Of a DNA stretch of 64,000 nt, positions 1 to 9,500 are shown one piece after another. The DNA comes from Smaragdicoccus niigatensis DSM 44881 = NBRC 103563 (GTDB taxonomy: Bacteria; Actinomycetota; Actinomycetes; Mycobacteriales; Mycobacteriaceae). The position numbers and the translations under genes are program-made. The notes beneath the pieces are model-generated. The model worked only from the letters and a program-made list of their open reading frames with translations, ran no database searches and had not been told where the DNA came from. Position 1 is the stretch's first letter. Every line of letters starts with the position of its first letter. The stretch is from contig NZ_AQXZ01000014.1 of the NCBI RefSeq assembly GCF_000380645.1, positions 1 to 64,000 on the forward strand, written 5' to 3'.

Positions 1-225
1 CGAGTGCGGTGCGAGGGTTTCCTGCGGTCCGGCGATGAAGTCGCCGGCTGAGGTGTAGTCACCGGTGAGGGTCATCGTCTGGTCGGTCGAGTTGTAGATC
101 GTCATGGCGATCGTGTTGCCGTTGGTCGGCAGGGTTCCCGCGGAAGCGATGCCGGCGGCTCCGATTCCGGCGCCGATGACAGCGAGGCCGATGAGCGGGG
201 TGGCGATGAGGGTCTTGGTGTTCAT
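1..225 (-). CDS. Small exported protein, paralogue of 2251-2715 (partial)
   Basis: The first 75 codons of a minus-strand gene are visible; the 3' end lies beyond the left edge. The protein starts MNTKTLIATPLIGLAVIGAG, a short basic start followed by a hydrophobic Ala/Gly-rich stretch, which reads as a Sec signal peptide ending near an ASAG site. The mature part (TIAMTIYNSTDQTM...) aligns residue for residue with the protein at 2251-2715, so the two are recent paralogues. ATG at 225 follows a purine-rich tract that is also conserved upstream of the paralogue. The function is unknown; the visible part looks like the start of a secreted beta-rich domain. Confidence 0.75.
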   Translation of the reverse strand, partial: MNTKTLIATPLIGLAVIGAGIGAAGIASAGTLPTNGNTIAMTIYNSTDQTMTLTGDYTSAGDFIAGPQETLAPHS

Positions 226-360
226 GTCCGTGGTCCTTATCGGGAGAAGTTTCTGTGCCGGTGTGTTCCGGCGATGCATTAACTTTCCCGCGAACCAGGC
301 CTCGACCTGATCGGCCGAACAGGCCATCCACCAGGGGAAACCGCGTTCCCCCAATCGGGG
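226..360 (-). promoter_or_regulatory. Duplicated upstream module, copy A
   Basis: Four blocks are shared, in the same order, with the region upstream of the paralogue at 2251-2715. They are the leader block next to the start, a block reading GCGGGAAAGTTAATGCAT on the minus strand (within 274-295), GGCCTGTTCGGCCGATC (309-325), and a distal C-rich/G-rich block around 332-356. Sequence between the blocks differs, so the blocks look selected as promoter and operator parts. The half-palindromic GGCC-TGTTC-GGCC is a candidate operator. Confidence 0.6.
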
Positions 361-370
361 GACAACGTGG

Positions 371-2080
371 CTATCGACTGCCGAAATCCAACGCTGGCTT
401 CGGCATCGAATACAGGAAACCCTGCGCGAGATCGATGCCGTGTGCAGCCAGCCGATCGGCCTGTTCCGACGTCTCGACACCCTCCACGACGACTTCGAGT
501 TCGAAGGCCTTGCCCACCGCGGTGATCGCATCGAGGAGCTGATGCACTCCGGTACTGGTCGCGATGACCTCACGGTCGACCTTGAGGATGTCGCACGGCA
601 AGGAGGCGACCCTGGTGAGCGACGAATAGCCCTTCCCGAAGTCGTCGATCGCGATGCGCACGCCCTCTGCCCGTAGCTTCGACAGCTGGCGGATGGCTTC
701 GACGGAATCGGCTTCCAGGTCACGCTCGGTGACTTCGAGGATGAGGCGGTCGGCGGGCCAGTCGGTTCGACGCAGCGTCTCCTCGACCCGATCTGCATAG
801 CTCGGGTCGACGAGTTCGAGCCCCGAGATGTTGACGGTGACCGATATGTCCTCGCCGAGTCGGGTCTTGACGACCTGACCACCCGCACACGCAAGTTCGA
901 GCACGACTCGGCCCAGATCGCCGATGCGGCCGTTGTCCTCGGCCGTTCGCACGAGTTCTTCCGGGGTGAGTGCGATCTCGTTGCGTTCGGGCCAGCGCAC
1001 GAGTGCCTCCACGGCAATCACCCGATTGCCGTCGGAGATCCGCACGATCGGCTGGAAGTGGACCTCGAGGTCCCGGCTCTCGATCGCCTGCCGGACGTTG
1101 TCGACGACCTGCGAGTTCTGCGCCGACTCGACGGTCGACTGTCCACGACCGGAATTCTTGGATCGGTAGAGGCCGATGTCGGCGCGACCGATGAACAGCG
1201 ACACCGAGTCGCCCGGTCGCCAGCTCGTGATGCCGGCCGAGCAGTCACCTCGAACAGCGGCGCGCATGCGTTCGGCGATGTGCAACGCTTCGCCTTCCGA
1301 AACCCCGGGCAGCAACACGGCGAACTCGTCGCCACCCACGCGCGCGAGCAGCCCCGTCAGCCCCAACTCCCGCCGCCAGGCGATCGCCGCCTCACTGAGC
1401 ATGCGGTCGCCGAACGCGTGGCCGTGGCGGTCGTTGACCGATTTGAACCGGTCAAGGTCAAGCAGGATGAGCGACAGCGGTTGGTTGCTGGCGGCCGCCA
1501 CTGCCATCTGCGTGTGAATCTCCCGATCGAAGCCGCGGCGGTTGCGTACACCGGTCAGTGAGTCGATAGCGGCCTGCGATGCGATCATCCGAAGCCCGGC
1601 GGTCGCGACACCGATCAACACCACCGACGTGCCCGCTGGGATCGTCGCCCACAATGGCAGGTCTCGGAGGACCAGCGTCAATCCGAACAACGTGGCCTCG
1701 GCGAGGGCGATGACGGCCGCGGCGCCCTTCCATCGCAGGATCAACGCCGCGTGGCACGCCACGCAGGTAAACAGAGCGGTCATCGCGACCTGGCTCGTCA
1801 TCGACGGACCCAGGCTGATCATCGTGGCCATCGCCGCGATCGCGAAAACCAGGAACACGACGTGCGCTGATTGCGGCAGGCGAGCACGGAAGACCGCGAT
1901 GGCGGCTCCCGACGCCGTGGTCGCGATTGCCCCAACGAGTATGGGCAGGCGCGCCCCCTGCGGCTCGGGAAGCAACAACGCGAACACAACGCCAGCGAGG
2001 CCGAGCGCGATCCAGAAGCCGGCCGTCATGAAGCCCATGACGTCGTGGCGGGACAGCGTGAACAGGCGCATCCCGTTCAC
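371..2080 (-). CDS. Membrane GGDEF-EAL protein (c-di-GMP turnover)
   Basis: 569 residues from a GTG start. Residues about 15-165 hold several hydrophobic helices without a recognisable sensor family. A GGDEF domain follows, with an intact GGDEF at about 249-253, and then an EAL domain with EAL at about 359-361 plus the IDDFGKGYSSL and VVEGVET motifs near the end. Both signature motifs are intact, so the protein could both make and break cyclic di-GMP; which activity dominates cannot be read from sequence. No RxxD inhibition site is evident just before GGDEF. It lies between two paralogous exported-protein genes on the same strand, and a hairpin at 2171-2226 separates it from the upstream one. 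Confidence 0.9.
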   Translation of the reverse strand: MNGMRLFTLSRHDVMGFMTAGFWIALGLAGVVFALLLPEPQGARLPILVGAIATTASGAAIAVFRARLPQSAHVVFLVFAIAAMATMISLGPSMTSQVAMTALFTCVACHAALILRWKGAAAVIALAEATLFGLTLVLRDLPLWATIPAGTSVVLIGVATAGLRMIASQAAIDSLTGVRNRRGFDREIHTQMAVAAASNQPLSLILLDLDRFKSVNDRHGHAFGDRMLSEAAIAWRRELGLTGLLARVGGDEFAVLLPGVSEGEALHIAERMRAAVRGDCSAGITSWRPGDSVSLFIGRADIGLYRSKNSGRGQSTVESAQNSQVVDNVRQAIESRDLEVHFQPIVRISDGNRVIAVEALVRWPERNEIALTPEELVRTAEDNGRIGDLGRVVLELACAGGQVVKTRLGEDISVTVNISGLELVDPSYADRVEETLRRTDWPADRLILEVTERDLEADSVEAIRQLSKLRAEGVRIAIDDFGKGYSSLTRVASLPCDILKVDREVIATSTGVHQLLDAITAVGKAFELEVVVEGVETSEQADRLAAHGIDLAQGFLYSMPKPALDFGSR

Positions 2081-2170
2081 GACCCCACGACGTTGGAAGA
2101 GGCCATGCGCTGAAAGCTATCGCGTGGGAACGAACCGCACGGTCGCTTTCGCTAGTTGCCGACCGCTCTT

Positions 2171-2226
2171 AGCGACAGTGAGCGACTCAGCGACAACGCG
2201 GAGTCGCTCAGTCGCTGCTTGTCGCT
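2171..2226. repeat. Nested inverted repeat of AGCGAC / GTCGCT
   Basis: Three copies of AGCGAC (2171, 2181, 2189) face three copies of GTCGCT (2203, 2211, 2221). The core GAGCGACTC at 2180-2188 pairs perfectly with GAGTCGCTC at 2201-2209, and AGCGACA at 2171-2177 pairs with TGTCGCT at 2220-2226. It lies just after the minus-strand gene ending at 2251, so a terminator is possible, but the repeated hexamers also suit a protein-binding site for the GGDEF-EAL gene. Confidence 0.6.
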
Positions 2227-2250
2227 CATAGCGGTTCACAACGAGGCTGC

Positions 2251-2715
2251 CTACCCCAGCGTGTAAGTGGCGTTCATGCTCGGGAAGCCCGCCGTGACCG
2301 TGCTGTTGATACTGAACACCCCGGCGTACTGACCAGCGACTCCGGTTCCGTCGGTATTCGCACCGGACTGGTTGTCATTGGCCTTGAAGGTCGCTACCGA
2401 GCTGCTGTCCGGCAGGCCATAGCTGACCGTCACCGAGAATCCGCTTGCGTCCGAACTCGACGCCGTGACGACCTCGCTGGTGTGCGGAGCGAGTGACTGC
2501 TGCGGCACGTAGACGAAGTCGCCGGAAGAGGTCTCGGCGTCCTGCAGGTTCATCGTCTGGTTCGTGTTGTTGAAGATCGTCATCGAGACGGTGTTGCTGT
2601 CGGTCAGCGGCGCGGCGTTGGCGATGCCAGCGGCACCGATTCCGGCACCGACGACGGCGAGGCCGATGAGCGAGGTGGCGACGAGGGTCTTGGCGTTCAC
2701 GGTCTTGGTGGTCAT
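2251..2715 (-). CDS. Small exported protein, complete paralogue
   Basis: 154 residues starting MTTKTVNAKTLVATSLIGLA, with a signal peptide probably cut after a NAAPL or ANA site near residue 34. The mature part is rich in Thr, Ser, Asn and Val and has no Cys, which fits a small all-beta secreted domain. I do not recognise the family. It is a paralogue of the partial protein at 1-225; most identity lies in the signal peptide and the NTxxMTI-NxTxQTM segment. The start at 2715 lies 7 nt from the conserved leader block of the shared upstream module. Confidence 0.8.
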   Translation of the reverse strand: MTTKTVNAKTLVATSLIGLAVVGAGIGAAGIANAAPLTDSNTVSMTIFNNTNQTMNLQDAETSSGDFVYVPQQSLAPHTSEVVTASSSDASGFSVTVSYGLPDSSSVATFKANDNQSGANTDGTGVAGQYAGVFSINSTVTAGFPSMNATYTLG

Positions 2716-2835
2716 TGCGGGGTCCTTATCGGGAGAAGTTGCTCTTGGTATGCATTAACTTTCCCGCGAACAAGCATTCTTCAAGATCGGCCGAACAGGC
2801 CGTCGGGTAGGGGAAAGCTCTGTCCCCCAATCGGC
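2716..2835 (-). promoter_or_regulatory. Duplicated upstream module, copy B
   Basis: Second copy of the module at 226-360. The leader block is at 2721-2740, the GCGGGAAAGTTAATGCAT block lies within 2750-2771, GGCCTGTTCGGCCGATC is at 2785-2801, and the distal CCGATTGGGGG-type block is near 2822-2834 (minus-strand readings). Block identity is near perfect while the linkers differ. Confidence 0.6.
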
Positions 2836-2841
2836 GGAACC

Positions 2842-2870
2842 GGCATATCCGGACCAATTCCGGCTATGCC
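2842..2870. promoter_or_regulatory. Inverted repeat upstream of the Gly-rich protein
   Basis: Arms GGCATATCCGG (2842-2852) and CCGGCTATGCC (2860-2870) pair at 10 of 11 positions around a 7-nt AT-rich centre. It sits between divergent genes, 36 nt before the ATG at 2907, so it is a candidate operator or 5' hairpin for the plus-strand gene. Confidence 0.45.
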
Positions 2871-2906
2871 ACCATTTCGGACATTTCCGCGTGGGATCGT
2901 TGCCCG

Positions 2907-4964
2907 ATGGACTCGCGCCGCAGTATCAGAATTCGCCTGTTCGCCGGCACTCCAGTCCTCGCGGCGCTGGCCGCGGCAGCCGCGATATCCGCGCTGTATC
3001 CGACCGACGCGGTTCCGTCGTACGACCCGTCACAATACGTCGTCGAAATGGCCGCGCACCCGCGGAACCTGTTCTCCACCAATGGGACTCGTACGCTGCA
3101 CCAATCGGCATTCTGGCGGACTGCGCCGGCATCGCGGTCGTTGTTGGTCAGCACGAACGCTCCGGCGGCCGCTTTCACGGTGCCCAAACTCATCGGTGAC
3201 GGCGCCGACGGCGCTCCTGGCGAAGACGGCGAAGACGGTGGCGTGATCTGCGGCAACGGCGGCAAGGGTGGCGACGGCGTCGATCCCGGCCAAGCCGGCG
3301 GCGACGGTGGAAACGGCGGAAAGTTCTGCGGCAATGGTGGTGCCGGCGGTAACGGCGGCGCGGGCGCGGCGGGCGGCAACGGTGGCTCCGCCGGCCTGAT
3401 CGGTAAGGGCGGCAACGGCGGCAACGGTGGCGCGGGTGCGACCGGAGCAACCGGTCAAACCGGAACCGTCGGGACGACGGGCACCAACGGCACGAGTGTC
3501 ACGCCGGGTACCGCAACGAACGGGACCGACGGAGGCGCGGGCGGGGCCGGGAACGACGGAAGTGCGGGCACGGACGGAGGCAATGGCGGAAACGGCGGCG
3601 CCGGCGGGCGTCTCATTGGCACGGGCGGTAGCGCCGGAAACGGCGGCAACGGTGGAAACGGCGGCGCGGGAGGCAACGGCGGCATCGGTGGAAGCGGCGG
3701 TAAGGGCGGCGACGCTGCTGGCGCCGATGGTCAGACGACTGGCTCGGCTGGCCAGGACGCTGTTGCGGGCAACGGCGGTAACGGCGGGTCGGGCGGTGCG
3801 CCCGGGACCGGCGGCAGCGCTGGCACGGGCGGAACCGCGGGAACGGCCGGCTCAGCCGGAAGGTTCGGCGCCTCGGGGGCAACCGGCACGGATGGCACCG
3901 GCGGCACCGCCGGCGGCAACGGAAATCCAGGTCTGATTGGAACTGGCGGTAACGGCGGAAACGCCGAGGGCGGTGACGGCGCGTCCGGAGCGCCCGGACA
4001 GAACGGCGGCAACGGCGGGAACGCCACCGGAGGCGTCGGCGGAACCGGTTCGACCGCCGGAGCCAGTGGCATTGGAACTGGTGGCAAAGGCGGCGACGGC
4101 GGTGATGCCATCGCAGGTGCCGCCGGAAACGGCGGCGCGGGCGGAAACTCACTCGGTGCGTCCGGCAACGGCGGAAACGGCGGCGACGGCGGCAAGGGAG
4201 CGCCCGGTCCCGACGGGATCAACCCAGTGCCCCAGCCGCCCGCACCAGACGGCGCAGACGGTGTTGGCGACGCCTACCTCGACGACACTCCGCTGGGCAA
4301 CCCAAACGACGCGATCTTCGGCAGCGACGGTGGCGACGGTGAGAACGGAAGCGCCGGAGCGAACGGCGGAAACGGTGGAGACGGCGGATTCGCCGATCCC
4401 ATCCTGTGCAACTGCGGAGACGACTCCATCGGCGGTGATGGTGGAGACGGTGGCAATGGCGGGCAGGGTGCCGACGGAGGCAACGGCGGCGACGGCGGAT
4501 TCGCTCATTCGCCCCTTGGCTTCTACTGGGCGGGCGACGGCGGTAATGGCGGAGACGGGGGAGCCGGCTCTCCCGGCGGCAGTGGCTCGGCGGGTGGTTC
4601 CGGCGGAAGCGGCGGCAACGGCGGCCTGGTGAGCGGCGACGGCGGCACTGGCGGCAACGGCGGGACCGGAGGTTCGGGCGGCACGGGCTCGGCCGGCGGT
4701 CAGGGTGGCGATGGCGGCAACGGCGGGCTGGGTGAGGGCGCTCGCGAGGTGTTACCCGGAATCGGTGGCCTCGGTGGTGACGGAGGAACCGGAGGAGCGG
4801 GCGGCCCTGGTGGCGCTGGCGGTTCCGCCGGTACGGGCGGTGCAGGCAGCCCGACCGGATCGGCCGGGGACAACGGCAGCCAAGGTCAGCCCGGCTCCAC
4901 CGGACAGAAGGGCAGTGACGGCCAGGCCGGTCAGGACGGCACGCCGCAGTTCCCCGAAGAGTGA
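2907..4964 (+). CDS. Secreted Gly-rich (PGRS-like) protein without PE domain
   Basis: 685 residues. An N-terminal basic stretch and hydrophobic Ala-rich segment (about residues 1-32) form a signal peptide, followed by an about 60-residue unique region. From about residue 95 to the end the chain is almost entirely GGNGG, GGxGG and GxxG repeats of the kind found in mycobacterial PE_PGRS proteins. There is no PE domain, no LPXTG and no C-terminal membrane anchor. Two spaced CGNGG motifs and a later CNCGDD give a few cysteines. In PGRS proteins such repeats are thought to bind calcium and form flat sheets, but that role is only inferred here. No strong ribosome site precedes ATG 2907. Confidence 0.8.
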   Translation: MDSRRSIRIRLFAGTPVLAALAAAAAISALYPTDAVPSYDPSQYVVEMAAHPRNLFSTNGTRTLHQSAFWRTAPASRSLLVSTNAPAAAFTVPKLIGDGADGAPGEDGEDGGVICGNGGKGGDGVDPGQAGGDGGNGGKFCGNGGAGGNGGAGAAGGNGGSAGLIGKGGNGGNGGAGATGATGQTGTVGTTGTNGTSVTPGTATNGTDGGAGGAGNDGSAGTDGGNGGNGGAGGRLIGTGGSAGNGGNGGNGGAGGNGGIGGSGGKGGDAAGADGQTTGSAGQDAVAGNGGNGGSGGAPGTGGSAGTGGTAGTAGSAGRFGASGATGTDGTGGTAGGNGNPGLIGTGGNGGNAEGGDGASGAPGQNGGNGGNATGGVGGTGSTAGASGIGTGGKGGDGGDAIAGAAGNGGAGGNSLGASGNGGNGGDGGKGAPGPDGINPVPQPPAPDGADGVGDAYLDDTPLGNPNDAIFGSDGGDGENGSAGANGGNGGDGGFADPILCNCGDDSIGGDGGDGGNGGQGADGGNGGDGGFAHSPLGFYWAGDGGNGGDGGAGSPGGSGSAGGSGGSGGNGGLVSGDGGTGGNGGTGGSGGTGSAGGQGGDGGNGGLGEGAREVLPGIGGLGGDGGTGGAGGPGGAGGSAGTGGAGSPTGSAGDNGSQGQPGSTGQKGSDGQAGQDGTPQFPEE

Positions 4965-4977
4965 CGTGAAACGCGAA

Positions 4978-5020
4978 GAGTGGGCGATCCTTCGGCCCAA
5001 GTCCGAAAGATCGCCCACTC
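4978..5020. terminator. Bidirectional terminator between convergent genes
   Basis: GAGTGGGCGATC (4978-4989) pairs perfectly with GATCGCCCACTC (5009-5020). The stem extends inward through CTTCGG (4990-4995) and CCGAAAG (5003-5009) with one bulge. It lies between the plus-strand stop at 4964 and the minus-strand stop at 5032. Confidence 0.85.
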
Positions 5021-5031
5021 CGCGGTGAAAC

Positions 5032-6570
5032 CTAGAGCACGATCAGCGTGTGCTTCTTCGGCAGTCGGGCGACCTTCTTGTCGCGCAGCATGTTCAGCGC
5101 GTGACGGATCTCGAGGCGCGTCGTGGACGGTTCGATCACTGCGTCGATGTAGCCGCGCTCAGCTGCGGTCCACGGCGTCGCGATGTTGGCGTTGTACCAA
5201 TCGATAAGCGCCTTGCGGACAGCGGGACCGTTCTCCCCCGCGGCCTCGATCTGCTTGCGGCCCATGATGCCGATGGCACCCTCGGCACCCATGACGGCGA
5301 TACGAGCGGTCGGCCAGGCGAAGTTCATGTCCGCACCGAGCTGCTTCGAACCCATGACCGCGTAGGCGCCACCGTACGACTTGCGCACGACGACGGTGAG
5401 CTTCGGGACCGTCGCCTCGACGTACGAGTAGATGAAGCGTCCACCGCGCTTGATGACGCCGGCCTTCTCCTCGGCCACACCCGGGAGGATGCCGGGGGTG
5501 TCCACCACGAACACGAGTGGGATCTCGTACGCGTCGCAGATGCGGATGAACTTGGCGGCCTTGTCGCAGGACCGGGCATCGATAGCGCCCGACAGCACCA
5601 TCGGCTGACTCGCCACGACACCAACTGGCCGCCCGTCGACGCGGGCGAATCCGGTGATGATGTTGAGTGCGGCCTGGCCCTGGAACTCGAGGAAGTCGCC
5701 GTCGTCGAACAGCCGGAGCAGCACTTCGTACATGTCGTACGACATGTTGTCCGAGTCCGGGATGATCGAGTCGAGCTCGAGGTCGCTCGTGGTGATGTAC
5801 GGCTCGAGGCCCGGGTTCACGACCGGCGGCAGCTCATTGCACGTTGACGGCAAGTAGGACAGGTAGTCGCGCACCCAGCGGAACAACGCTGGCTCATCCT
5901 TGGCGACGTGGTCGATGTTGCCGACGACAGCCTGATTGAGTGCTCCACCGAGTTCATCAACGCTGACGTCTTCACCGGTGACCGTCTTGATGACTTCCGG
6001 TCCGGTGAGGAACATGTACGACTCTTCGGTCGCCACGACGATGTCCGCGCAGATCGGCGCATAGACCGCGCCACCGGCGCACTTGCCGAGGATGACTGAG
6101 ACCATCGGGGCAAAACCGGACATCGGCTCCTGTGCGCGGCCGAGGTTCGCGTACCAAGCCAGCGAGGTCACGGCGTCCTGGACACGTGCTCCGCCGGAGT
6201 CGTTGATGCCGACCACCGGGCAACCGATCGTCGCGGCCCAGTCGTACAACGCCTTGACCTTGCGGCCGAACATCTCGCCGACCGTGCCGCCGAAGACGGT
6301 CTGGTCATGCGAGAACACCGCAACGGGGCGTCCGTCGACGCGGCCGTGGCCGGTGACGACACCGTCGCCGTACAGCGCGTCCGGGTCGCCGGGCTGCTTG
6401 CAGAGAGCACCCATCTCGACGAACGTGCCCTTGTCGAGCAGCATGTTGATCCGGTCGCGAGCACTTGGCAGGCCCTTGCGAGCCCGCTTCGCGATGCCTT
6501 GTTCACCCGCCGGTTCCTGCGAGAGTTCGAGGCGCTTCCGCAGCTGAGAGAGCTTCTCCGCAGTTGTCAT
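5032..6570 (-). CDS. accD4: Acyl-CoA carboxylase beta subunit AccD4
   Basis: 512 residues, normal size for a biotin-dependent acyl-CoA carboxylase carboxyltransferase subunit. The N-terminal half carries the acyl-CoA site ([21 protein letters not shown]) and the C-terminal half the carboxybiotin site ([25 protein letters not shown]). In mycolate makers AccD4 works with AccA3, AccE5 and AccD5 to carboxylate the long acyl-CoA that becomes the alpha branch. The start ATG 6570 lies three bases after the pks13 stop, so the gene is the last of the fadD32-pks13-accD4 operon. The assignment rests on both family and gene order. Confidence 0.96.
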   Translation of the reverse strand: MTTAEKLSQLRKRLELSQEPAGEQGIAKRARKGLPSARDRINMLLDKGTFVEMGALCKQPGDPDALYGDGVVTGHGRVDGRPVAVFSHDQTVFGGTVGEMFGRKVKALYDWAATIGCPVVGINDSGGARVQDAVTSLAWYANLGRAQEPMSGFAPMVSVILGKCAGGAVYAPICADIVVATEESYMFLTGPEVIKTVTGEDVSVDELGGALNQAVVGNIDHVAKDEPALFRWVRDYLSYLPSTCNELPPVVNPGLEPYITTSDLELDSIIPDSDNMSYDMYEVLLRLFDDGDFLEFQGQAALNIITGFARVDGRPVGVVASQPMVLSGAIDARSCDKAAKFIRICDAYEIPLVFVVDTPGILPGVAEEKAGVIKRGGRFIYSYVEATVPKLTVVVRKSYGGAYAVMGSKQLGADMNFAWPTARIAVMGAEGAIGIMGRKQIEAAGENGPAVRKALIDWYNANIATPWTAAERGYIDAVIEPSTTRLEIRHALNMLRDKKVARLPKKHTLIVL

Positions 6571-6573
6571 CAG

Positions 6574-9500
6574 TTACCCGCCTTGTGCCGTGAGCTTCTT
6601 CGAAAGATGCGCACCGACCTTCGAGATGTACGGTTCGTCGACGATCTGAAGGTGGTCGCCACCGATTTCGACGACTTCCAGGTTAGGCACAACCTCGCCC
6701 CATCCCCCCTTCGGCGCGCGGGCGCCGTAGCGAGGTTCTAGCGCAATTGCGTCGTCGTGGTACTTGTCCGCGAGGTAGAGAACGACCTCACCGTCGTACG
6801 GAATCGGCTTGACCTTCATCAAGTGCCGGTTGTCGATCCATGATGTCTTCTGGTGTTCGAGGACGCCACTCGGGATCTGGATTCCGGAGAATTCGACCAT
6901 TTGCAGCAGCATCTCGATCTGCTCTTCATCGCTGGCCTCGGCCAGAACCTCGATGAGTTCGTCCGGTAGACCGTCAATGCCGTAGGTACGCTTCGCGAAC
7001 TCGCTGTAGCGCTGCCAACGCGCCCGGACCTCTTCCGGAGTGTCATCCGGGTTGTCCGCGGGAAGTGCGACGTCGAGCATCGCGACCAGGCGAACGTCGG
7101 CACCTTCGGCCTTGAGCAGGTTGGCGACCGCAAACGCGAACGCGCCGCCGAGCGACCAGCCGGCCAGGACGTACGGGCCGTCACCCTGGATCTCGCGCAG
7201 CTTCGGCAGGTACTGCCGAGCCCGCTCTTCCAACGACTCACCCTCGACCCGCTCGAGGCCGTACATCGGCGTGCCCTCAGGCAGGCGACGCAGCAGCGGC
7301 TCGTAGACGACGGTCGAACCGCCGGCCGGGTGGAACATGAAGACCGGAACCGCGGTCGAACCCTCGGGGCGAGCCCGCAGCGTCCGCAGGATGCCGTCGA
7401 CTCCACCTTCGAGGAAGCCCCGGACCTTGTCCGACAGCTGCTCGATGGTCGTGGATTCGAGCACGTCAGCGACAGTGATCTCACCCTTGGCCCGCTCGGA
7501 CAGCCGCTCCGCGAGCGTGGCGGCCACGCCGTCGCTGAGCTTCGGCAGCTCGTTGAAGATGCCCTTCGCCGACTCGCCGGTCACGACAGCCCACGTCGCG
7601 TACGTCAGACGCTCGGCGGCATCCCGCGGCGGGATGTCCGGGGACAGGCTCGGGGTTTCGGCTGGCTGCTCCTGTGTGGAGGTCTCCTCGGAGATGTCCG
7701 GCAGCTCGATAGCGGCGACCGCGCCACCCTCGGCGATCTGCCGGGCCTGCTGCTCGGCGAGTGCCGCAAGTTCCTCGCGGTGCTCGACGGCGTAGCGCAG
7801 GTACTTGCCGACCTCGATGAGGTTCGCGTCGCGCACGGCCTGCAGCTGCAGCTGCGGGATGTCGAACTCGTACTCGACGCGGTTCTTGATGCGGACCGCC
7901 ATGAGCGAGTCCAGACCGAGCTCCAGAAGCGCGATCTCGCGCGGAAGGTCCTCGATCGAGTACCCCATCGTCTCCGCGACGATGAGCGCCAGCCGATCCT
8001 CGAGCGACTGGGTACCGTTCGGGTCCCACTTCGCGCCGAACGACTCCAGCTCGAGCTCAGGTTCCGCCGCTTCGACCTGCACCTGAGCGGGTACCGAAAG
8101 AGCACCCACCTGCGGAGCCGCGAGCGGCTCACCCGCACTGAGCACCGCTTCGAAGATGAGCTGGAAGCCACCCACGACCGGGGCATGCACGTTGACCGAC
8201 GCACCGCCCGGGTGACGCTGGAGTGTGGTCGTGACGGTGCCCGTCGCCGGGAGACCGGCGTAGCTGACGAACGGTCCGAGCTCGACGCTTCCGAACACCT
8301 GGGCCGCCGCCGAGACGACCAGCGCCTTGAGGTCGGTCACCGCAGCGACTTCGACCTCCCACGCGTGGCGACCGTCCGGAAGTGCGACGTGCGCACCCGG
8401 GATTCGGCCCGAACCGCTGCTGTTGATGCGAACGTCGATCCAGAACGGACGCTTGATGAGCTCGGTGCGCGGGATGTTCGCGAACGGGCCAGGGGTGAAG
8501 AGCGACGGAACGTCGACGTCATGTCCCTGGACGTACAGCTGCGCGAGTGCCTGCAGAACGCCGAGTGGCTCGTCTTCCTTGCGCTTGAGCGTGTGGATGA
8601 GCGCTGCGTTGTGGAGTCCGGCAGCGAACGTCGTGGCCGCGACCTGCATGAGCGCGACCGGGTTCGGCGACAGCTCGAGGAACGTGGTGTGACCACCGGT
8701 GACGGCCTGGCGAACCGCCTGCGTGAACCAGACGCTGTGGCGCAGGTTCTTGACCCAGTACTCGACGGTGTGGATCGCCGCGCCCGGACGGTAGTGCTCC
8801 TCGCGGTCGACCGTCGAGAACAGGCCGGTCGTGAGCGGCTGCGGCTCGAGTCCGGCGAGCTCCGCGGCGAGTTCACCGATGAGCGCGTCCATCTGCGACG
8901 TGTGGCCGGCGCCCTTGGTCAGCAGCACGCGGGACATCTTGCCGAGCGCCTCGGCACGCGCGACCATCGCCTGCACCTCGGCATCCGGACCACCGATGAC
9001 CGTGTGGGTCGGCGCGGCGTAAACGCACACCTGCAGGTTCGGGAACTCTGCGATCGCGGTGTCGATGTCCTCGGCGCTGTATTCGACGAGGGCCATGCGC
9101 CACGCCTGGTCCTCGGGGATCATCGCCTCGCCCTCGCCCATGAGGCGCGAGCGAACGGCGATGACGCGGACGGCATCTTCGAGGCTCAGACCACCCGCGA
9201 TGTACGCCGCAGCGACCTCACCCTGCGAGTGTCCGATGACCGCAGCCGGTTCGGCACCGTGATGGCGCAGCAGCGCCGCGAGACCGACCTGGATCGTGAA
9301 GATCGCGGTCTGGCACGTGCCGACGCCCACGTAGTCGATGCTGTCGTCGAGGAACATCTCGACGACCGAGTACCCGGCCTCGAACTCCATGTGCTCGTCG
9401 ACCTCGTCGACGGCAGCCTTGAAGATCGCGTTCTCGAGGTACAGCTGCTTGGCCATCTTGCGGTGCTGAGCACCGAAGCCGGACATGACCCAGATCGCGC

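Noticed and set aside
3200-4950. CRISPR-like regular repeats
   Set aside because: The repeats are GGNGG codon repeats in frame inside one protein, without spacers or conserved repeat units.
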